Part shown: piece by piece, positions 60,952 through 64,000 of the stretch | How positions within the stretch are numbered: the stretch's first letter is position 1 | Layout: each line of letters begins with the position of its first letter | Source of the DNA: an uncultured Bacilli bacterium | GTDB taxonomy: Bacteria > Bacillota_I > Bacilli_A > RF39 > UBA660 | Length of the DNA stretch: 64,000 bases | Direction of reading: 5' to 3' | Assembly: GCA_934141145.1 (NCBI GenBank) | Contig: CAKPCA010000001.1 | Coordinates: 49,197-113,196 of the forward strand | Notes under the pieces: generated by a model | Database searches by the model: none | What the model saw: only the letters and a program-made list of their open reading frames with translations | Told to the model about the DNA's origin: nothing | Program-made: the position numbers and the translations under genes

Positions 60952-62132
60952 AGTTTTTGACCTATATTTAATAAATTTGTTTTTAAATTATTTAATTTTT
61001 TTATGTTTTCCACAGTAGTATTAAATTTTTGTGCAATTTTATAAAGAGAATCTCCTTTTTGTACTATGTAAACATTAGATGACGAAGTACTTGGAATTTT
61101 TAATTTTTGTCCTATACTTAGTAAGTTGCTTGCTAAATTATTAGCACTTTTTATGTTTTCCACAGTAGTATTAAATTTTTGAGCAATATTATAAAGTGAG
61201 TCTCCTTTTTTTACTGTATAAATATTTTCGTCATTTTCTTTTGTTACTTTTGTTTCTTTTACTATTAATATTTGTCCTAATGATAGCATATTGCTTGTTA
61301 AATTATTTAATTTTTTTAAAGTTTCTACGTTAGTACCAAATTTTTTAGCAATACTATAAAGTGAATCTCCTTTTTGTACTATATATGTTTCTTCTTTAAT
61401 AGTTTCCCCTTCATCTTTTGTTTTGCTTGGTATTTTAAGTACATCACCTATATTTAATAAATTACTAGTTAGATTATTATATTTCTTTAAATCTTCTACT
61501 GTTATATTATATTTGTTTGCTATTTTATATAGTGAATCTCCTTTTTTTACTGTGTATGTTTCTTCTAATCCACCTTCACTTACATATTTTGTTCCTGTAT
61601 AATTTGCTAGTGCTTTTACTATAGCTTCGCCGTATTCTTTATAATTATTTTTTAATTTGTTAGTATCAGATACACTTTTTACACTTCCATAATCAACTAC
61701 AATTGTCTCTATTATTCCTGTATCTCTTATTATTTTATCATCATCTTTTGATGTATCCTTTACATTTCTTCTTTGGTACCACTTATTAACTGATAGTCCT
61801 ACTTCTGCTAAATTTTCTGCAATACTTTCTGCTAAAGTGTTTTTATTTCTAAGTGCATATATTATCTCTGCACCATTTTCACTTCTATTTCCTACTCTAT
61901 TTGATAATGCGACTACTTTTGAATTATCTCCATATGCATTTTTTATTCTTTGTACCCTATCATCATCGCTTATATATTCATCAGTTTCTCTTATTATTTT
62001 TACATCTGCGCCAAGATTTTTTAATCTATCATATATATATTCACTAATAAGTAATGTATAATCTTTTTCTACTAATCCATTACCTACATTACCACTATCT
62101 GTGCCACCCTTAGAAGGATCTATTACTATCAT
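60936..62132 (-). CDS. Pseudo-amidase (Amidase_3 fold, ligands lost) with four LysM repeats
   Basis: 398 residues from the ATG at 62132 (GGGTGA upstream). Residues 1-180 follow the Amidase_3 pattern ([35 protein letters not shown]), but the zinc His of DPGHGG is Lys8, the second His is Arg79 (LSNRVGN) and the catalytic Glu is Asp147 (IVVDYGS); only Glu22 stays. Residues about 195-398 hold four LysM domains starting [10 protein letters not shown] or [10 protein letters not shown], which bind glycan. No signal peptide, as for spore-coat proteins such as SafA. A sigma-E-like promoter precedes it. Catalysis seems lost; a structural coat or cortex role is inferred. Confidence 0.85.
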   Translation of the reverse strand: MIVIDPSKGGTDSGNVGNGLVEKDYTLLISEYIYDRLKNLGADVKIIRETDEYISDDDRVQRIKNAYGDNSKVVALSNRVGNRSENGAEIIYALRNKNTLAESIAENLAEVGLSVNKWYQRRNVKDTSKDDDKIIRDTGIIETIVVDYGSVKSVSDTNKLKNNYKEYGEAIVKALANYTGTKYVSEGGLEETYTVKKGDSLYKIANKYNITVEDLKKYNNLTSNLLNIGDVLKIPSKTKDEGETIKEETYIVQKGDSLYSIAKKFGTNVETLKKLNNLTSNMLSLGQILIVKETKVTKENDENIYTVKKGDSLYNIAQKFNTTVENIKSANNLASNLLSIGQKLKIPSTSSSNVYIVQKGDSLYKIAQKFNTTVENIKKLNNLKTNLLNIGQKLKIPR

Positions 62133-62149
62133 ACACTTCACCCTAGTAA

Positions 62150-62177
62150 AATATATGAAAAAAAATGAAATATATTA
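62150..62177 (-). promoter_or_regulatory. Sigma-E-like promoter of the LysM pseudo-amidase
   Basis: Minus strand TAATATA (62171-62177; 6 of 7 to KMATATT), 13 bases, CATATATT (62150-62157). Same geometry as the spoIVA promoter. Confidence 0.5.
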
Positions 62178-63497
62178 AAATATTCCATTTATAAATTTTT
62201 TCTTAGTTAATATTGCACTTATTGCGATTGAAGCTAAAACTACATCTGGATATATTACTGAAAATACCCATATTTCTTTTTTATCATCAAAATTTAATAT
62301 TTTCTTTGATAATAAATTTACGATATATACTACTAAATTATCTTTGTCATAAGTTTGGACTAAATCCTTTATTCCATCTGGTTTTAGTACTTTTTTAATT
62401 GCATCGTTTAAATCAAATATTTTCTTATATTCATTTGTTTTTTTACAAGTTTCATATTTCTTAATAATTAATTTTCTATATTCATTAAAACTATATACAT
62501 TTAACATATCTATATTAAATATATTTGCGGCAAACTCTAATGAAGTTAATACATTTGAATTTATACTAAATAATTCTTTGTTATAGTTTTTTAAATAATC
62601 CTCTATATTAGTTCTTGCCATACTTTCAAATGGATTTACTATAGGCAATCTTGAAAATATTTTTTTATAAGATTCTTCCATATCGTCTTCATATTTACTT
62701 GCTTTTATGTTAGATCCTTTTTTAAATGTATATAAGTCTCCTTCTAACTTATTAAAAGTTTTTAATGTATCGTAATACCCATATTTCATATTTCTAAGTG
62801 AATTATCATTATCAAATATCATTATTTCACCTAGGTCATGTCTACTTCCTATATATGTAATATTTGCATTTAAATTAGAAAACTTATTTTTAATTCCTGC
62901 GGCTTTAAGATCTACAACTACTATATCAGTTGCGCCTTTTTTTATTGCCATTTCTATTGGCATATTATCAAAGAATCCACCATCTATATATTTTTTAGAA
63001 CCAATACTAAAACTTTTCATATATGGATAACATGCCGCAGAGGCCATTACATAATCACACATTTTACCTTTTGGAATGTCTTCTTTATATATTTCTACTT
63101 TCTTTAATGGTACAAACTGTGTTGTTACAAAACCAAAATCTATATTTGATTTTCTTATTTTATCTTCATCAATACATTCTTTGATTAATTTTTGAAGTGG
63201 TTCATAACTAGCACTTTCACCAGACTTTATTAACATTTTAGTTAAATCACTCATATTTTTTGCTTTTGATAAATCAACGGACTTAAATGAAAATATTTGT
63301 TTCATATCAATATTCATCCATGTATCATATGCTTTTTTAAAGTCATCCATAACCATCAATGATCCATTTAATGCTCCAACTGATGTTCCTGTTACTACTT
63401 CTGGATTAAACTTTAATTTTTTTAATGCCTTCCAAACTCCTATTTGGTATGCGCCTTTAGCGCCACCACCACATAAAACTACTCCTTTTTTACCCAT
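62175..63497 (-). CDS. Patatin-like phospholipase
   Basis: 440 residues from the ATG at 63497 (GGAG upstream). Oxyanion loop CGGGAKGAYQIG, nucleophile Ser39 in GTSVG, and catalytic Asp in YIDGGFFDN. N-terminal about 210 residues form the lipase domain; the remainder is helical and unassigned, ending in a hydrophobic stretch (YPDVVLASIAISAIL). Likely acts on phospholipids in or at the membrane. It lies 13 bases after the small membrane gene's stop. Confidence 0.9.
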   Translation of the reverse strand: MGKKGVVLCGGGAKGAYQIGVWKALKKLKFNPEVVTGTSVGALNGSLMVMDDFKKAYDTWMNIDMKQIFSFKSVDLSKAKNMSDLTKMLIKSGESASYEPLQKLIKECIDEDKIRKSNIDFGFVTTQFVPLKKVEIYKEDIPKGKMCDYVMASAACYPYMKSFSIGSKKYIDGGFFDNMPIEMAIKKGATDIVVVDLKAAGIKNKFSNLNANITYIGSRHDLGEIMIFDNDNSLRNMKYGYYDTLKTFNKLEGDLYTFKKGSNIKASKYEDDMEESYKKIFSRLPIVNPFESMARTNIEDYLKNYNKELFSINSNVLTSLEFAANIFNIDMLNVYSFNEYRKLIIKKYETCKKTNEYKKIFDLNDAIKKVLKPDGIKDLVQTYDKDNLVVYIVNLLSKKILNFDDKKEIWVFSVIYPDVVLASIAISAILTKKKFINGIF

Positions 63498-63510
63498 TTT
63501 AAGCATCTCC

Positions 63511-63843
63511 TTACTTATTAAAATACTTCATACATAAGTTACTCGTAAATAAGTATTCAATAGTATATAAAAGTATATATATTATTGTCATATTATTAAA
63601 ATACATAAATACTGATGGTACAAATAATAATATAACTGTTAATAAATAATACCATTTAAATTTTGAATTCTTAGTTAATATAACTGATGAAGTTATAATA
63701 TAAATGGAATTAATAAATAATATGCATAAAGCAGCGTAATTATTTGCATCACCCTCACTCATATCCATTGCTAGATATGGCACTAAATAATATATAAATA
63801 ATCCTATAAACACTATTACTATAAATTTTTTATTTATTTTCAT
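63511..63843 (-). CDS. Small four-helix membrane protein
   Basis: 110 residues, four hydrophobic segments (about 7-25, 36-58, 63-82, 84-102), no family recognised. Its ATG lies 14 bases inside the end of the upstream AI-2E transporter gene, so it is translationally coupled. GGAAG precedes the start. Confidence 0.6.
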   Translation of the reverse strand: MKINKKFIVIVFIGLFIYYLVPYLAMDMSEGDANNYAALCILFINSIYIITSSVILTKNSKFKWYYLLTVILLFVPSVFMYFNNMTIIYILLYTIEYLFTSNLCMKYFNK

Positions 63844-64000
63844 TTTTATTTTCTTCCTTAGTTATTTCTTCTATTTCTTCATTTATCTCTTCATTTAATT
63901 TAATAAACTCATATTTATCATTAAAATATATAAATATTGTTTTTAATGTTGCGATTAAAGGTGCGGCTAAAACCATACCTATTATGCCAAAGAAATGTCC
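63830..64000 (-). CDS. AI-2E-family transporter, C-terminal part
   Basis: Partial at the window edge: 56 codons then TAA, read by hand. GHFFGIIGMVLAAPLIATLK is the conserved last membrane segment of AI-2E/PerM/YtvI-family exporters, followed by a Glu/Asn/Lys-rich tail. The start lies outside the window, so type and full length cannot be given. Confidence 0.8.
   Translation of the reverse strand, partial: GHFFGIIGMVLAAPLIATLKTIFIYFNDKYEFIKLNEEINEEIEEITKEENKNENK

Noticed and set aside
61000..61560. Repeated DNA segments at about 150-base spacing, considered as CRISPR-like or tandem repeat array
   Set aside because: They encode consecutive LysM modules in frame, spacers are not unique and lengths do not fit CRISPR.
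60936..62132. Plain annotation as an active N-acetylmuramoyl-L-alanine amidase
   Set aside because: The metal-ligand His residues and the catalytic Glu are replaced, so activity should not be assumed.

Overview
This is a low-GC (well under 35% by eye) chromosomal window from a Gram-positive, endospore-forming bacterium. It fits Bacilli-related gut lineages (Erysipelotrichia/RF39-like), but the sequence does not fix a genus. The evidence is a standard stop-codon code; Gram-positive housekeeping genes (RNase J, YlxM-Ffh-FtsY, Der, YsxC-type EngB, NrnA); sporulation genes (spoIVA, a spoVIF-like gene, an alpha/beta SASP, yunB, a SpoIID protein); sortase and Cna-B surface proteins; and no outer-membrane genes. 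Almost all genes lie on the minus strand. The plus-strand genes are rnj, a ferredoxin, uppP and spoIID.

0-12 kb: a HigB toxin followed by a HigA antitoxin fused to an ImmA/IrrE-type metallopeptidase, with a promoter and a three-half-site operator candidate; then ftsY-ylxM-ffh, a Lys/Thr-rich tail-anchored protein, a coiled-coil protein, convergent rnj and pnp sharing a terminator, rpsO and truB. 12-19 kb: a lysozyme-like exoprotein, a small possible ADP-ribosyltransferase-fold protein, pepT, and dusB-lysS with a YfcC-like transporter. 19-25.6 kb: a sensor kinase/regulator with a MacB-like ABC exporter, then a sortase overlapping its likely substrate, a thioester-domain/Cna-B surface protein.

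25.7-40.5 kb: spoIVA, spoVIF-like, der, engB, two tandem paralogous Cys-motif proteins, nrnA, ackA, SASP, yutD, yunB, ferredoxin, rluB, a DacB-type carboxypeptidase and a lipoprotein with a LEA-like segment. Sporulation-type promoters (sigma-G before the SASP, sigma-K-like before spoVIF, sigma-E-like before spoIVA and the LysM gene) can be read directly. 40.5-47.2 kb: two large surface proteins, one with four SpaA-like repeats and a likely thioester domain, one of 1326 residues with an SdrD-B-like module. 47-56 kb: small membrane genes, uppP, rmuC, a VTT-domain protein, TetR, a membrane-bound XRE regulator paired with an Asp-box membrane protein, tRNA-His and spoIID.

56-64 kb: three overlapping genes for a 2-hydroxyacyl-CoA-dehydratase-type activase and two partner proteins (possible double-cubane chemistry), a thiol relay (cytosolic thioredoxin plus a CcdA-type membrane protein with an exported thioredoxin domain), a pseudo-amidase with four LysM repeats, a patatin-like lipase and the C-terminus of an AI-2E-family transporter. 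No CRISPR array, insertion sequence or prophage was seen. The strongest candidates for undescribed biology are the pseudo-amidase LysM protein, the activase cluster, the tandem Cys proteins, the surface-protein loci and a recurring class of tail-anchored low-complexity proteins.
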